From Actinoplanes italicus (GTDB lineage Bacteria > Actinomycetota > Actinomycetes > Mycobacteriales > Micromonosporaceae), in the NCBI RefSeq assembly GCF_003001815.1, contig NZ_PVMZ01000032.1, positions 1 to 64,000 of the forward strand: a stretch of 64,000 nucleotides of DNA, given 5' to 3'. The notes beneath the pieces are model-generated. The model was given only the letters and a program-made list of their open reading frames with translations. It was not told the DNA's origin and did not search any database. Positions 15,094 to 23,671 of this stretch are shown here, piece by piece (position 1 is the first letter of the stretch; every line of letters starts with the position of its first letter). The position numbers were made by a program, and so were the translations under genes.

Positions 15094-16907
15094 GGACCGG
15101 CGGCCTCCGGGTCGTCCGCGCGGCGGTCGTCCTCTGCGTGCGGGCCGCACCCGGCACCGTCGCCCTCTCCTTCGTGATGATGTTCGTCGGGGGCGTCACG
15201 CCGGTGGGTCTGGCCTGGTCGACGAAACTGCTGCTGGACGGAATCACCGCCGGTGATCCGGCCGGGCGCAACGCCGGGGTGGCCGGGCTGGTCGTCCTCG
15301 GTGTGCTGACCGCCCTGCTCTCGCACGTACGCCGCTACTGCGACCAGGAGCTGTCCCGGCGGGTCAAGGTGCGGACGCAAATCGAGCTGTTCACCGCGGT
15401 GTCGGCGTATCAGGGCCTGGCCGAGATCGAGGACAGCGCCTTCCACGACCGGCTCCGGATCGCCCGGGACGCGAGCGAGTTCGCCCCGGTACAGATCATG
15501 TCGTCGCTGCTCACGCTGGCGTCGTCGGTCATCACGCTGGCCGGGTTCGGGTACACGCTGCTGCGGGCCAGCCCCTGGCTCGCAGGCCTGGTGCTGCTGT
15601 CCGCCCTGCCGACGCTGCGGGCGCAGATCCGGCTGGCGCGGCGGCACGGCGAGATGATCGTACGAGCCAGCCCGTTCTGGCGGCGGCAGGCGTTCTACGC
15701 CGCGCTGCTGCTCGATCCGCGCGCCGCCAAGGAGATCCGGCTGTTCGGGCTGGCCGGGAACCTGCGTACCCGGATGGCCCGTGAGATCCACGCCGGCCAG
15801 GCCGAGGAACGCGCCCAGGACCGGGAGACCCTGCGTGTCGACCTGGGTCTGGCGGCGATGACCAGTGTCCTGAGCGGCGCGGCACTCGCCTATCTCGCGG
15901 CGCGCATCGCCGCCGGGCACGGCACGGCCGGGGACCTGGTGGTGCTCATCGCCGCGCTGGCCGCGACGCAGACGGCCCTGACCTCGGCGGTCCTCGACGT
16001 GGCCACCACCGGTGAGCTGATCACGACCTTCGGGCACTACATCGATCTGACGAGCCGGGCACGCCCTCAGCCACGTCCGGTCGCCGAGCTCGCGGCGCTC
16101 ACCGGCGAGATCGCGTTCCATGACGTCTGGTTCCGTTATGCGCCGGGGCAGGAGTGGGTGCTGCGTGGCCTCGACCTGGTGATCCCGCGTGGCAGGTCGG
16201 TCGCCCTGGTCGGCGAGAACGGTGCCGGCAAGTCGACGATCGTCAAGCTCCTGTGCGGCTTCTACGCACCGGTCCGCGGCCGCATCACCTGGGACGGCGT
16301 CGACCTCGCCGACATCGAGCCGCTCGAGCTGCGCCGCCGGATCCGGGCCACCTTCCAGGACTTCATGACGTACGAGCTGTCCGCGGCCGACAACATCGAG
16401 GTCGGCGACATCGGCGGCGGCCGCGGCCGGGCGGACCTGGCGGCCGCCGCTGACTGGGCCGGTATCGGCGAGACCCTGGCCGGCCTGCCGAGGGGTTACG
16501 ACACCCTGCTCAGCCGTACCTTCAGCGACAGTGCCGGCGACGGCGGCCACGAACCCACTCCCGGCGTGGTCCTGTCCGGCGGGCAGTGGCAGCGGCTCGC
16601 GCTGGCCCGCGCGGTCCTGCGTACCTCCGCGGACCTGCTGATCCTCGACGAGCCGTCGTCGGGACTCGACGTCCGCGCCGAGCACGAGATCCACCGGCGG
16701 CTGTCGGAGCTGCGCCGGGGGCGTACCTCCCTGCTGATCTCGCACCGTCTCAACACGGTGCGGGACGCCGACACCATCGTGGTGCTGCGCGACGGCGTGG
16801 TGGCCGAACGCGGCGACCACGCCGCGCTGATGGCGGCCGGTGGCGTGTATGCCGGGTTGTTCCGGCTGCAGGCCGCCGGATTCGCCGACGAGACGGTCCC
16901 CCGATGA
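15081..16907 (+). CDS. ABC exporter, fused membrane and ATPase domains
   Basis: This 608-residue half-transporter of the peptide/lipid exporter type has a membrane domain with hydrophobic segments in residues 10-330. The ATPase follows: Walker A LVGENGAGKST near residue 382, Q-loop ATFQDF, signature VLSGGQWQRLALARA near residue 500, Walker B LLILDEPSSGLD and H-loop LLISHRL. There is no N-terminal C39 peptidase domain, so leader removal needs another protease, such as the divergent S26 enzyme. ATG 15081 has AGGAGG about 10 bp upstream. It is similar to exporters in lanthipeptide and other small-peptide clusters. The likely cargo is the Cys-rich peptide encoded at 17719. The stop overlaps the regulator start. 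Confidence 0.88.
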   Translation: MDPVRTGGLRVVRAAVVLCVRAAPGTVALSFVMMFVGGVTPVGLAWSTKLLLDGITAGDPAGRNAGVAGLVVLGVLTALLSHVRRYCDQELSRRVKVRTQIELFTAVSAYQGLAEIEDSAFHDRLRIARDASEFAPVQIMSSLLTLASSVITLAGFGYTLLRASPWLAGLVLLSALPTLRAQIRLARRHGEMIVRASPFWRRQAFYAALLLDPRAAKEIRLFGLAGNLRTRMAREIHAGQAEERAQDRETLRVDLGLAAMTSVLSGAALAYLAARIAAGHGTAGDLVVLIAALAATQTALTSAVLDVATTGELITTFGHYIDLTSRARPQPRPVAELAALTGEIAFHDVWFRYAPGQEWVLRGLDLVIPRGRSVALVGENGAGKSTIVKLLCGFYAPVRGRITWDGVDLADIEPLELRRRIRATFQDFMTYELSAADNIEVGDIGGGRGRADLAAAADWAGIGETLAGLPRGYDTLLSRTFSDSAGDGGHEPTPGVVLSGGQWQRLALARAVLRTSADLLILDEPSSGLDVRAEHEIHRRLSELRRGRTSLLISHRLNTVRDADTIVVLRDGVVAERGDHAALMAAGGVYAGLFRLQAAGFADETVPR

Positions 16908-17671
16908 CCGTCGCGGTGACGCTGCTCGGCCCGCTGCGGATGACCGCCGGCGGCCAGGAGGTGCGACTCGGCGGGCAGGGGCGCCGGGCGGTGGTGGCCA
17001 TGCTGGCGCTGCGGCCCGGGTCGGTGGTCAGTGTCGGCTCGCTCGTCGACGCGCTGTGGGACGAGACGCCACCGATGACCGCCGTCACCAAGCTGCAGGG
17101 CCACATCTGCGGGTTGCGGCGAGAACTCAACCGCCTCACCCCGGGCGCCGGGGCGGCGATAGCCACCGTGGCGCCCGGGTACCTGATGTGCGACGACCTG
17201 GTCACCACGGACCTGGCGGAGTTCGAGGTGCTGGCAGCGCGGGGGAGCCGCGAGCCCGATCCGGGCAGCCGCGCCACCGTGCTCGAGAAGGCGTTACGGC
17301 TGTGGTACGGCCACGCGTGCTCCGACGTGCGCAGCAGCCGGGTGGCCGCGGCCGCCGCCACGCTCGACGAGCGGCGCGCCCGCATCCGGGAGAACCTCGC
17401 CGATGCCCGGCTCGGGCTCGGTGACGTCGAGCCGGCGCTCGACGACATGCACCAGCTCGTGCTGGAGCAGCCTTTCCGCGAGCACGCCTGGGAGATGATC
17501 ATGCGCTGCCACATCGCCCGCGGGGACTCCGCCGCGGCGCTGGCGACGTACCACCGGGTCGTCAGGCTCCTCGGCGCGGAGCTGGGCGCCACACCCGGCC
17601 GGCGACTGCGTTCCCTGGCCGCGGGAGTGGGCGCGCCCGTCGTGCCGGACCTGCCGTTAGCGGCGCGTTAG
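16904..17671 (+). CDS. BTAD/SARP-like transcriptional regulator
   Basis: This 255-residue regulator of the AfsR/SARP group has a winged-helix DNA-binding domain at residues 4-90 (LLGPLRMTAGGQEVRLGG, then VDALWDETPP and the recognition segment LQGHICGLRREL). A bacterial transcriptional activation domain of TPR type follows to about residue 240 (LARGDSAAALATYHRVVRLL-like repeats near the end). SARPs usually activate secondary-metabolite clusters by binding direct repeats. No ATPase or sensor domain is fused. It is translationally coupled to the exporter (ATGA overlap) and lies 47 bp before the peptide gene, so local control of the cluster is likely. Confidence 0.87.
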   Translation: MTVAVTLLGPLRMTAGGQEVRLGGQGRRAVVAMLALRPGSVVSVGSLVDALWDETPPMTAVTKLQGHICGLRRELNRLTPGAGAAIATVAPGYLMCDDLVTTDLAEFEVLAARGSREPDPGSRATVLEKALRLWYGHACSDVRSSRVAAAAATLDERRARIRENLADARLGLGDVEPALDDMHQLVLEQPFREHAWEMIMRCHIARGDSAAALATYHRVVRLLGAELGATPGRRLRSLAAGVGAPVVPDLPLAAR

Positions 17672-17718
17672 CGCCGTCGGCCATCGTCGGCAGAGAACCG
17701 AAGCGATGAGGAGGTTCC

Positions 17719-17940
17719 ATGACCACCCTGCTCAAGACAGCCGGGGACAGGCTGCTCGGCGCGCTCGTGCCGACCCGTCAGGCAGCGGCCTGTTCCTATC
17801 CGGCTGACTGCACCTACGTGAAGCACGGCTGTGGCGGCGGCCAGTGTTACTACTACTACCAGTGGGGCCGGACCTGCTACGTCGGTCAGAGCCCGCCGTC
17901 CTGCTTCAACTACTTCCGCAAGTACTCGGGCTGCTGCTGA
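17719..17940 (+). CDS. Cysteine-rich secreted peptide precursor
   Basis: This 73-residue peptide starts at ATG 17719 behind a very strong GAGGAGG. Residues 1-21 form an amphipathic leader (MTTLLKTAGDRLLGALVPT) without a classical hydrophobic signal. Ala22-Ala23-Ala24 is a good AXA cleavage site just before Cys25. The remaining 49 residues hold eight cysteines (25, 31, 38, 43, 53, 62, 72, 73), many Tyr/Gly residues, a YYYY run and a terminal CysCys, enough for four disulfides. I recognise no named family. The neighbours (exporter, thioredoxin-like protein, S26 protease, BTAD regulator) support a secreted disulfide-rich peptide, perhaps antimicrobial or signalling. A cyclised thioether peptide is less likely, as no modifying enzyme is seen. 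Confidence 0.8.
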   Translation: MTTLLKTAGDRLLGALVPTRQAAACSYPADCTYVKHGCGGGQCYYYYQWGRTCYVGQSPPSCFNYFRKYSGCC

Positions 17941-17947
17941 ACGGTCT

Positions 17948-17997
17948 CCGTCGAGGCGGCCCGGCGGGGCGAGAGAACCGTCAGGCCGCCTCGACGG
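17948..17997. terminator. Bidirectional terminator after the peptide gene
   Basis: A perfect 14-bp stem (CCGTCGAGGCGGCC and its complement) with a 22-nt loop begins 8 bp after the peptide stop. Its right arm (17984-17997) includes the last codons of the convergent LamG gene. Confidence 0.65.
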
Positions 17998-18691
17998 TTA
18001 TCCAGTCGAGGTCGCCGGCGTAGTAGTCGCAGCCCACCTCGATCTGGTCGCAGTCGAGTTTGCCGCCGATCGACACCGGCCAGTCGTTGTCGATCGTGCC
18101 GGTCCAGCCCTCCCGCGACTTGGCCAGGATGCCGTCGACGGTGAGGTAGACACCCTGGCGCAGCCGGGTGCAGCGGACGACGTGCCAGGCGCCGTCGTTG
18201 ATCTGGTTCGGGGCGATCAGCTCGATGGTCCCCTTGGAGCCCCGGTACGTGCAGGTGGCCCGGCCGTTGGGCAGCTGAATCTTCCAGCTTCCCCCGCGTA
18301 CCGTCGCCTGGCCCTTCTGAATGATGTTGCCGAACTTGTGGGTGGTCCGCAGCCGCAGCGTCACGGCGAAGTCCCGATCCACCGGGTCGAGGTCCGAGTG
18401 GTCGGCGATCCTGACCACATGGCCGGGCCGGGTCGGCGGGGTGTCGGGTTCCAGGCGTTCGAACGTGTAGCCCATCCCGTACCCGGTGGACATACCTGTG
18501 CCGACCTCCAGTCCGATCTGGCCGTGGTGCCCGCGTCCGCTGGAGTCGAGCATCCAGGTGCTTCCGGCGGTCTCGTCCATCGGCCAGATCGCCATCCGAT
18601 GGTCGGCCGAGGCGGCCCGCACCGGTGCCGGGGTGAGCGCGAACACGCAGGTCAGCACGGTGATTGCGGCCAGTGTGGGTCGGCATCGCAT
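17981..18691 (-). CDS. Secreted LamG/concanavalin A-like domain protein
   Basis: This 236-residue protein has a Sec signal peptide (residues 1-26, cleavage after PVRAA or nearby). A LamG-fold jelly-roll domain fills the rest: WPMDETAGSTWMLDSSGRGHHG near the start, then DFAVTLRLRTT, IIQKGQATVRGGSWKIQL, DGAWHVVRCTR and YLTVDG. Four cysteines lie in the second half. Such stand-alone LamG proteins are common in actinomycetes and probably bind carbohydrate or cell-surface material, but no catalytic residues are evident. It is convergent with the peptide gene and divergent from the coiled-coil gene. The 230-bp upstream gap (18692-18921) is AT-rich for this genome and holds no gene. Confidence 0.82.
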   Translation of the reverse strand: MRCRPTLAAITVLTCVFALTPAPVRAASADHRMAIWPMDETAGSTWMLDSSGRGHHGQIGLEVGTGMSTGYGMGYTFERLEPDTPPTRPGHVVRIADHSDLDPVDRDFAVTLRLRTTHKFGNIIQKGQATVRGGSWKIQLPNGRATCTYRGSKGTIELIAPNQINDGAWHVVRCTRLRQGVYLTVDGILAKSREGWTGTIDNDWPVSIGGKLDCDQIEVGCDYYAGDLDWITVEAA

Positions 18692-18921
18692 GGATCGTCC
18701 TCCGGTGGGTCCGACACAGGATCCAATTGAGCCTAAAACGTGATTTAGTTAGTTTTGTCGTAATCGTGGAAATTGCCTCTTCAGGTGATGGTGCGCGCAC
18801 CCTCGCAAACGGGCAGCTCAGCTTGGTAGCATCCGCCGATCATGGCCAGCGTTCCGGCCTCCCCTCAGCATTTCCGGCCGGACGTCTGTGGACTCACCCC
18901 TCGAGTAAGGATCGTGTCGAA

Positions 18922-19620
18922 GTGCTGCTCAATGGGACGGACAGTCAGACCTCGGAGCATGCGATGATCGCCCCCAACCCCGGCATGCCGAACCAGGCTC
19001 TCCAGGTGCTCGCCCTGGCGCAGCGCACCGCCGAGGAGCACGTGGCGAGCGCCCAGCACCACGCGGACAAGATCCGTACGGACGCGCTGGCCGCGGCCGA
19101 GCAGATCGCCCGGGACGCCCAGAACCACGCCGGCAACGTGCGCCGCGAGGCCGACCGGGTGCTGGCCGAGGCCCGCGCCGGCGCCGAGCAGATGGCTCGG
19201 GACGCGCAGGCCCGTGCCGAGGAGGCACGGCGCACCGCGGAGAAGATCGTGGCCGACGCCCGCGCCCGGGCGGAGACCATCGGCGCCGACGCCCTGGCCG
19301 GCGCGGAGCAGCTCAAGCACCAGGCCCAGCAGCGCTTCGACGACGTGGTCGGCAGCCTGGGCGCCAAGCGCGAGGCACTGCAGCAGCAGATCGAGGCGCT
19401 GGAGCAGTTCGACCGGGAGTACCGCGGCCGGCTCACGGCCTTCATGCAGAGCCAGCTGCGCGCCCTCTGGGTCGACGCGCCCCAGATGAACGAGTACGTC
19501 GAGGAGGAGCCGGTCGCCGAGGTGATCGAGGCGGCTCCGGTCCAGCAGGCGCGGCACGCGCAGGCTGCCGAGGAGGCCGACCGCCACGACGAGCAGGACG
19601 ACGACGAAGAAGAGAAGTGA
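18922..19620 (+). CDS. DivIVA-like coiled-coil protein
   Basis: This 232-residue cytoplasmic protein starts at GTG 18922 behind AAGGA. ATG 18964 behind CGGAG is an alternative. A conserved head, NPGMPNQALQVLALAQRTAEEH, leads into a long Ala/Glu/Arg heptad coiled coil (residues about 35-170) with repeated A-x-x-x-A-R-D-A and E-A-R-A units. A short LWVDAP segment and a very acidic tail (DEQDDDEEEK) follow. It resembles the DivIVA/Wag31-related coiled-coil proteins of actinomycetes that organise polar growth, but lacks the canonical DivIVA N-terminal membrane-binding motif. A hairpin terminator follows immediately. Confidence 0.75.
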   Translation: MLLNGTDSQTSEHAMIAPNPGMPNQALQVLALAQRTAEEHVASAQHHADKIRTDALAAAEQIARDAQNHAGNVRREADRVLAEARAGAEQMARDAQARAEEARRTAEKIVADARARAETIGADALAGAEQLKHQAQQRFDDVVGSLGAKREALQQQIEALEQFDREYRGRLTAFMQSQLRALWVDAPQMNEYVEEEPVAEVIEAAPVQQARHAQAAEEADRHDEQDDDEEEK

Positions 19621-19624
19621 GAAC

Positions 19625-19648
19625 ACGGGGCCCCGCGAGGGGCCCCGT
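19625..19648. terminator. Bidirectional terminator between convergent genes
   Basis: ACGGGGCCCC (19625-19634) pairs perfectly with GGGGCCCCGT (19639-19648) around GCGA. It lies between the stops of the coiled-coil gene (19620) and the amidohydrolase gene (19652). Confidence 0.8.
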
Positions 19649-19651
19649 TCC

Positions 19652-21280
19652 TCATGCGCCGTACACCCGGCGGCCGTCGATCCAGGTCCCGGCGACCCGG
19701 GCGCCGGCGATCTCGGAGGCCGGCGCGGCGAACGGATCACGGTCGAGCACGATCAGGTCGGCCCGGTTGCCGGTACGGATCGTGCCGGTGTCGTCGAGCC
19801 GGTTCACGTACGCCGAACCGGCCGTGTACGCCGCCAGCGCCGTCGCCAGGTCCAGCCTCTGCTCCGGCAGGAACGGCTCGTAGTCCTCACCCTGATGCAC
19901 CCGGTTGACCGCCACGTGGATCGCCTGCAGCGGGTCCGGTGTGCTGACCGGCCAGTCGCTGCCGGCCGCCAGGTGCGCCCCGGAACGCCACAGGTCACCG
20001 AACGGGTACTGCCGCGCGACCAGCGCCGGATCCAGGAACGGGATCGTCAGGTCGTCCATCTGCGGCTCGTGCGACGCCCAGTACGCCTGCAGATTCGCCG
20101 TCGCGCCCAGCCGACGGAACCGCGGCACGTCGTCCGGGTGCACCACCTGCAGGTGCGCCAGGTGCGGCCGTGTGTCGGTGAAGCCGTTCTTCGCCCGGGC
20201 CGCCGCCACCGCGTCCAGGGCGTCGCGCACCGCCCGGTCGCCGAGCGCGTGGAAGTGCGTCTGAAAGCCGAGCGCGTCCAGCTCGGTGACATAGGAGGGG
20301 AGAAGTGAGGGGTCGATGAAGGACAGGCCCCGGTTGCCGGTGGCGCAGCCGCAGTCGTCCCGGTACGACTCGGTCATCGCGGCCGTGAAGTTCTCCGCCA
20401 CCCCGTCCAGCATCAGCTTCACGCTGTCGCAGCGCAGCCGCCCCACGGTGAGCCGCTCCCGGTTGGCCACCAGCTCGCCGATCTGCTCGGCGCCCCGGTC
20501 ACGGTCCCACCAGAGCGCGCCGACCACGGTCGCGGTCAGCCAGCCCTCGCTCGCCGCGGCCAGGTAGGCGTCGGACACCTCCGGATACCCGTTGGTCGCG
20601 CACACCATGGCGTCCTGCCAGGCCGTGATCCCGAGCGAGTGCAGCAGCTGCTGGGCCCGCTTCAACGCGGCGATCCGGTCGGCCGTGGTCACCTCCGGCA
20701 GCAGCGGGGTGATCAGCTCCATGGCGCCCTCCTGCAGCCCGCCGGCCGGGCTGCCGTCGGGCGCGCGGTCGATCCGGCCGTGCGCCGGGTCGGGGCTGTC
20801 CGCGGTGATCCCGGCCAGCTCCAGGGCCCGGCTGTTCACCCAGGCGCCGTGATGGTCGCGGTTGGCCAGGAACACCGGCCGGTCCGGAACCACCCGGTCG
20901 AGCAGCTCCTTCGCCGGCACCCCGCCCGGGAACGTCTCCATCGACCAACCGCCGCCGACGATCCACTCCACGCCCGGGTGCGCCTCGGCGTAGGCGGCGA
21001 CGCGGCGCAGATACTCGTCCAGATCGGTGGTCTCGGTCAGATCGCACTGGTTCAGCTCGACGCCGCCCATCACGGCGTGCACGTGGGCGTCCTGGAAACC
21101 GGGCAGCAGCAGCCGCCCGGCCAGGTCCACCACCTCGGTCGACGGGCCGCGCAGATCACGCAGGTCGTGGCCGGTCGCGACGATCCGGCCGTCCCGGACC
21201 GCCACCGCCGTGGCCGGCCCGCCACCGGCGGAGAACACCGGACCACCGGTGAAGAGCAGGTCAGCGTAGGGCTGCGACAT
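19652..21280 (-). CDS. Amidohydrolase family protein (YtcJ-like)
   Basis: This 542-residue metal-dependent hydrolase of the amidohydrolase_3 group starts at ATG 21280. The frame extends 14 codons further without a better site. Family landmarks are LLLPGFQDAHVHAVMGG (the first metal-binding HxH) near residue 65, RDHHGAWVNSRAL near residue 140, HFHALGDRAVRDALDA near residue 330, HLAHLQVVHPDD and AAGSDWPVSTPDP with the metal-binding Asp near residue 440. Members hydrolyse N-substituted amides or cyclic ureides, but the natural substrate of YtcJ-like proteins is usually unknown. It is monocistronic, convergent with the coiled-coil gene and divergent from the helicase-like gene. Confidence 0.9.
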   Translation of the reverse strand: MSQPYADLLFTGGPVFSAGGGPATAVAVRDGRIVATGHDLRDLRGPSTEVVDLAGRLLLPGFQDAHVHAVMGGVELNQCDLTETTDLDEYLRRVAAYAEAHPGVEWIVGGGWSMETFPGGVPAKELLDRVVPDRPVFLANRDHHGAWVNSRALELAGITADSPDPAHGRIDRAPDGSPAGGLQEGAMELITPLLPEVTTADRIAALKRAQQLLHSLGITAWQDAMVCATNGYPEVSDAYLAAASEGWLTATVVGALWWDRDRGAEQIGELVANRERLTVGRLRCDSVKLMLDGVAENFTAAMTESYRDDCGCATGNRGLSFIDPSLLPSYVTELDALGFQTHFHALGDRAVRDALDAVAAARAKNGFTDTRPHLAHLQVVHPDDVPRFRRLGATANLQAYWASHEPQMDDLTIPFLDPALVARQYPFGDLWRSGAHLAAGSDWPVSTPDPLQAIHVAVNRVHQGEDYEPFLPEQRLDLATALAAYTAGSAYVNRLDDTGTIRTGNRADLIVLDRDPFAAPASEIAGARVAGTWIDGRRVYGA

Positions 21281-21368
21281 CAGCGGTTCCGATCTGTGGG
21301 TACGACGCGTGCCCTCATTCAATCGCGGAGTGCTTGGTCGGCCGCAAGGGGCAAACTATGGTTGGCGG

Positions 21369-22925
21369 ATGGCGTCGACCCTTGTCGATCAAGAGCACGC
21401 GTCGTATCGGGACGAGGGTTTCTGCGCCGCTCTCGAGCTCGCCGTCGCCGCCGCCCGTGAACTCGGCCCGCCGCCCGGCCCCGGGGACGCCGGCCTCGAC
21501 GACCGGATCCAGCGTGAGGCGATCCTGCGGCTGCGCTCCGGTGCCACCGTCAATCCGGCGCTGCTGCCGCTGCTGGCCGACGGCAGGTTCGCCGATCCGG
21601 GCGAGCACGAGCCCGGCACCGACGAGGTGAGCCGTGCTCTGGCCGTACCCGATCTGTTCTGTCTCGAGGCACCTCCCGGGACCGCGCGGACCCTGACCGT
21701 GCTCGAGATCGTGCGTTCGGCCGCCGGACGCGGTGAGCGCGTGCTGCTCGCGGCCCCTACGGCGCCGCAGGTCGACGCGGTGCTGGCGCGCCTGCCGGAC
21801 GGCGCGACCGTGATCCGCGTCGATCAGCCGGGCTCCGGTCCCGGCAGCCTGGCGGCCGCGGCGGCCGGTGTGCAGCAGCGCATCCTGGCGAGATCCCAGG
21901 CCGCCGCCCGTTCGCTCGAACCGTGGCTGGGGGCGCCCTCGCCGGCTCTCGGGTGGCTGCGGCGGCTGACCACCGCGCTGGACGAGGCGGACGAGGCCCG
22001 TGGGCGCGCCGACCGGGCCGCCGCGCACCGGGAGGCGACGGCGGCGGCAGCACGGGAACGTCTCGGCGCCGATCTGCGGGAGCACGCGCGGGCGAGCGAG
22101 GCGGCCGAGACGTCCGTGGCGGCGGCGGACGCCGTGGTGGAAGAGCTGAGTGCGGCATTGCGGCGGTCCGAGTCCGCTCTGCACCGCCGGTGGCGGGCCG
22201 GGCGGCTGAGGCGTCGGCTCAGCGATGCGGTCCGGTTCGCCGCCGCGGCCCGCTCGCGGTCTTTCCAGGCCCGGGCGGCGTACGAGGAGAGCGCGCATTC
22301 GCTCGAACGCGGGGTCGAGCAGGACGCGACGGTCCGTGCGGCGGTGGACCGGGCCGCGTTCGCCGACCTCGCCGCGCGCCGCGCGCTGGAGTCCGCGGAA
22401 CGCGCCGCTCACCACCTGACCCGGCTGCTCGACGGGGTCGCCGACGTGCCCGACTGGACCGCCGACCAGGCCGGACTGGCCGATCTGGCCGGTCGTTGCC
22501 GGGAGCTGGAGCCGGTGCTGCGCGGCCGCGCCGGGCTGCTGCGCGAGTGGCGGCACCGGACCGCCCGGCCGACCGCCCAGTTGCATGCCGAGCTGCTGCG
22601 ATACGCCGACGTGGTCGCCGCGAGCTGTGTCGGCGCCGGCCGTCCGGAGTACGGCGACCTCGAGTTCGACCTGCTGATCCTGGAGGACGCGTCCCGGGTG
22701 CCGCTGCCCGCCGCGCTGGTGCCGATGGTCCGGGCCCGCCGGGCGGTGCTGGTCGGCCAGACCGGCCGGCCGGCCCTGCGCGACCCCGAGGTGGTCCGCG
22801 CCTGGGTCGCCGCGCGCTGCCCGGCCGGCGCCGACGCCGAGGAGCTGTCCGCCCTGCTCACCGGCAGTGTGTTCGAGCGGGTGTCGGCCCGGGCCCCGGC
22901 ACGCAACCGAGCGGTGACTCGTTGA
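21369..22925 (+). CDS. Degenerate UPF1/DNA2-like helicase domain protein
   Basis: This 518-residue protein resembles the first half of a superfamily 1 helicase with decayed motifs. The Walker A region reads APPGTART (residues 101-108) and lacks the invariant lysine. The Walker B region reads DLLILEDASR (Glu439-Asp440) where active enzymes have DEAS. The next motif is LVGQTGRPAL instead of GD-x-R-Q. Between them, residues 180-350 form an Ala/Arg/Glu-rich helical coiled coil. The second RecA-like domain is absent. It is probably not an ATP-driven helicase and may act as a scaffold. Overlap with the next gene (TTGA) suggests a two-gene unit. Confidence 0.7.
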   Translation: MASTLVDQEHASYRDEGFCAALELAVAAARELGPPPGPGDAGLDDRIQREAILRLRSGATVNPALLPLLADGRFADPGEHEPGTDEVSRALAVPDLFCLEAPPGTARTLTVLEIVRSAAGRGERVLLAAPTAPQVDAVLARLPDGATVIRVDQPGSGPGSLAAAAAGVQQRILARSQAAARSLEPWLGAPSPALGWLRRLTTALDEADEARGRADRAAAHREATAAAARERLGADLREHARASEAAETSVAAADAVVEELSAALRRSESALHRRWRAGRLRRRLSDAVRFAAAARSRSFQARAAYEESAHSLERGVEQDATVRAAVDRAAFADLAARRALESAERAAHHLTRLLDGVADVPDWTADQAGLADLAGRCRELEPVLRGRAGLLREWRHRTARPTAQLHAELLRYADVVAASCVGAGRPEYGDLEFDLLILEDASRVPLPAALVPMVRARRAVLVGQTGRPALRDPEVVRAWVAARCPAGADAEELSALLTGSVFERVSARAPARNRAVTR

Positions 22926-23647
22926 GCGAGGCCGCGCATCTGCCGATGCGGGAGGTGGTCCGGCGGGTCGGCGCGTTGCCGGGAGTGCGGCCGCTGCGGT
23001 TCGTGCCGCTGCTGCTGCCGATGTGGGCGGTCGAGGTGGTGGCCACGGTCCGGCAGGCGCACTCCTACGACGTCTTCGACCGCTACCTGTCGCGGGCGCT
23101 GGCCGAGGCCGGGCTGTCCGGGGTCGGCGAGCTGGCCCGGTTCTTCGGGGTCGAGCCGGTGCTGGTGGAACGGACCGCCCGGTTCCTGGAACGGATCGGG
23201 CACGTGCGGCGGGCTCCGGACGGGCTCACACTGACCGAACTCGGACGGCGATCGATCGCGGACGGGCGTCGCTATCGGCTGTCGCACGGGCGGCGGCTGA
23301 CACTGCGGTTCGACGGCGGCGCGGGGGAGCCGGTGCCCTGGGCGCACGCCACGCACGCCGTGTGGCTGGCCGAACCCACGCTCACGCTGCCGGACGGGAC
23401 GGTTTTCACACCGCTCACGGCCGGTGCGCAGCTGCCGCCCGACGCCGTGGACCGGCTGCTGGCCAGGGACGACGTCGTCGAGTTCACCGGGCCGTCGGTG
23501 CCGGTCGAGGTGGAGGTGGCGGGGCCGCGGGCGGTGTGGCTGCCGGTCTATCTGGTCGAGTGCGCGGACGATCCGCTGGTCTTCGGCTGGGCGGTGGACG
23601 GGCCCGATCCGTACCTTTTGAAGGTTTATCGGGGCTGCGCCGGGTAA
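22922..23647 (+). CDS. Winged-helix-like hypothetical protein, partner of the helicase-like gene
   Basis: This 241-residue protein probably starts at TTG 22922, which overlaps the previous stop as TTGA. ATG 22946 is an alternative. Residues 60-120 read like a DNA-binding winged helix (LSRALAEAGLSGVGELARFF, VERTARFLERIGHVRRA, LTLTELGRRSIADG). The C-terminal half is beta-rich with Pro/Val strands (AVWLAEPTLTLPDGTVFTPL, AVWLPVYLVECADDP). I do not recognise the family. Coupling to a catalytically dead helicase-like protein suggests that they act together. Unlike the TetR gene that follows, it has no visible own promoter. Confidence 0.6.
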   Translation: MSEAAHLPMREVVRRVGALPGVRPLRFVPLLLPMWAVEVVATVRQAHSYDVFDRYLSRALAEAGLSGVGELARFFGVEPVLVERTARFLERIGHVRRAPDGLTLTELGRRSIADGRRYRLSHGRRLTLRFDGGAGEPVPWAHATHAVWLAEPTLTLPDGTVFTPLTAGAQLPPDAVDRLLARDDVVEFTGPSVPVEVEVAGPRAVWLPVYLVECADDPLVFGWAVDGPDPYLLKVYRGCAG

Positions 23648-23671
23648 TGGGATCCCAACGTTCCGCAGTGT

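Noticed and set aside
17719..17940. Lanthipeptide precursor
   Set aside because: The core is Cys-rich, but no LanM/LanB/LanC/LanKC enzyme is nearby, and the thioredoxin-like and S26 genes fit disulfide chemistry better.
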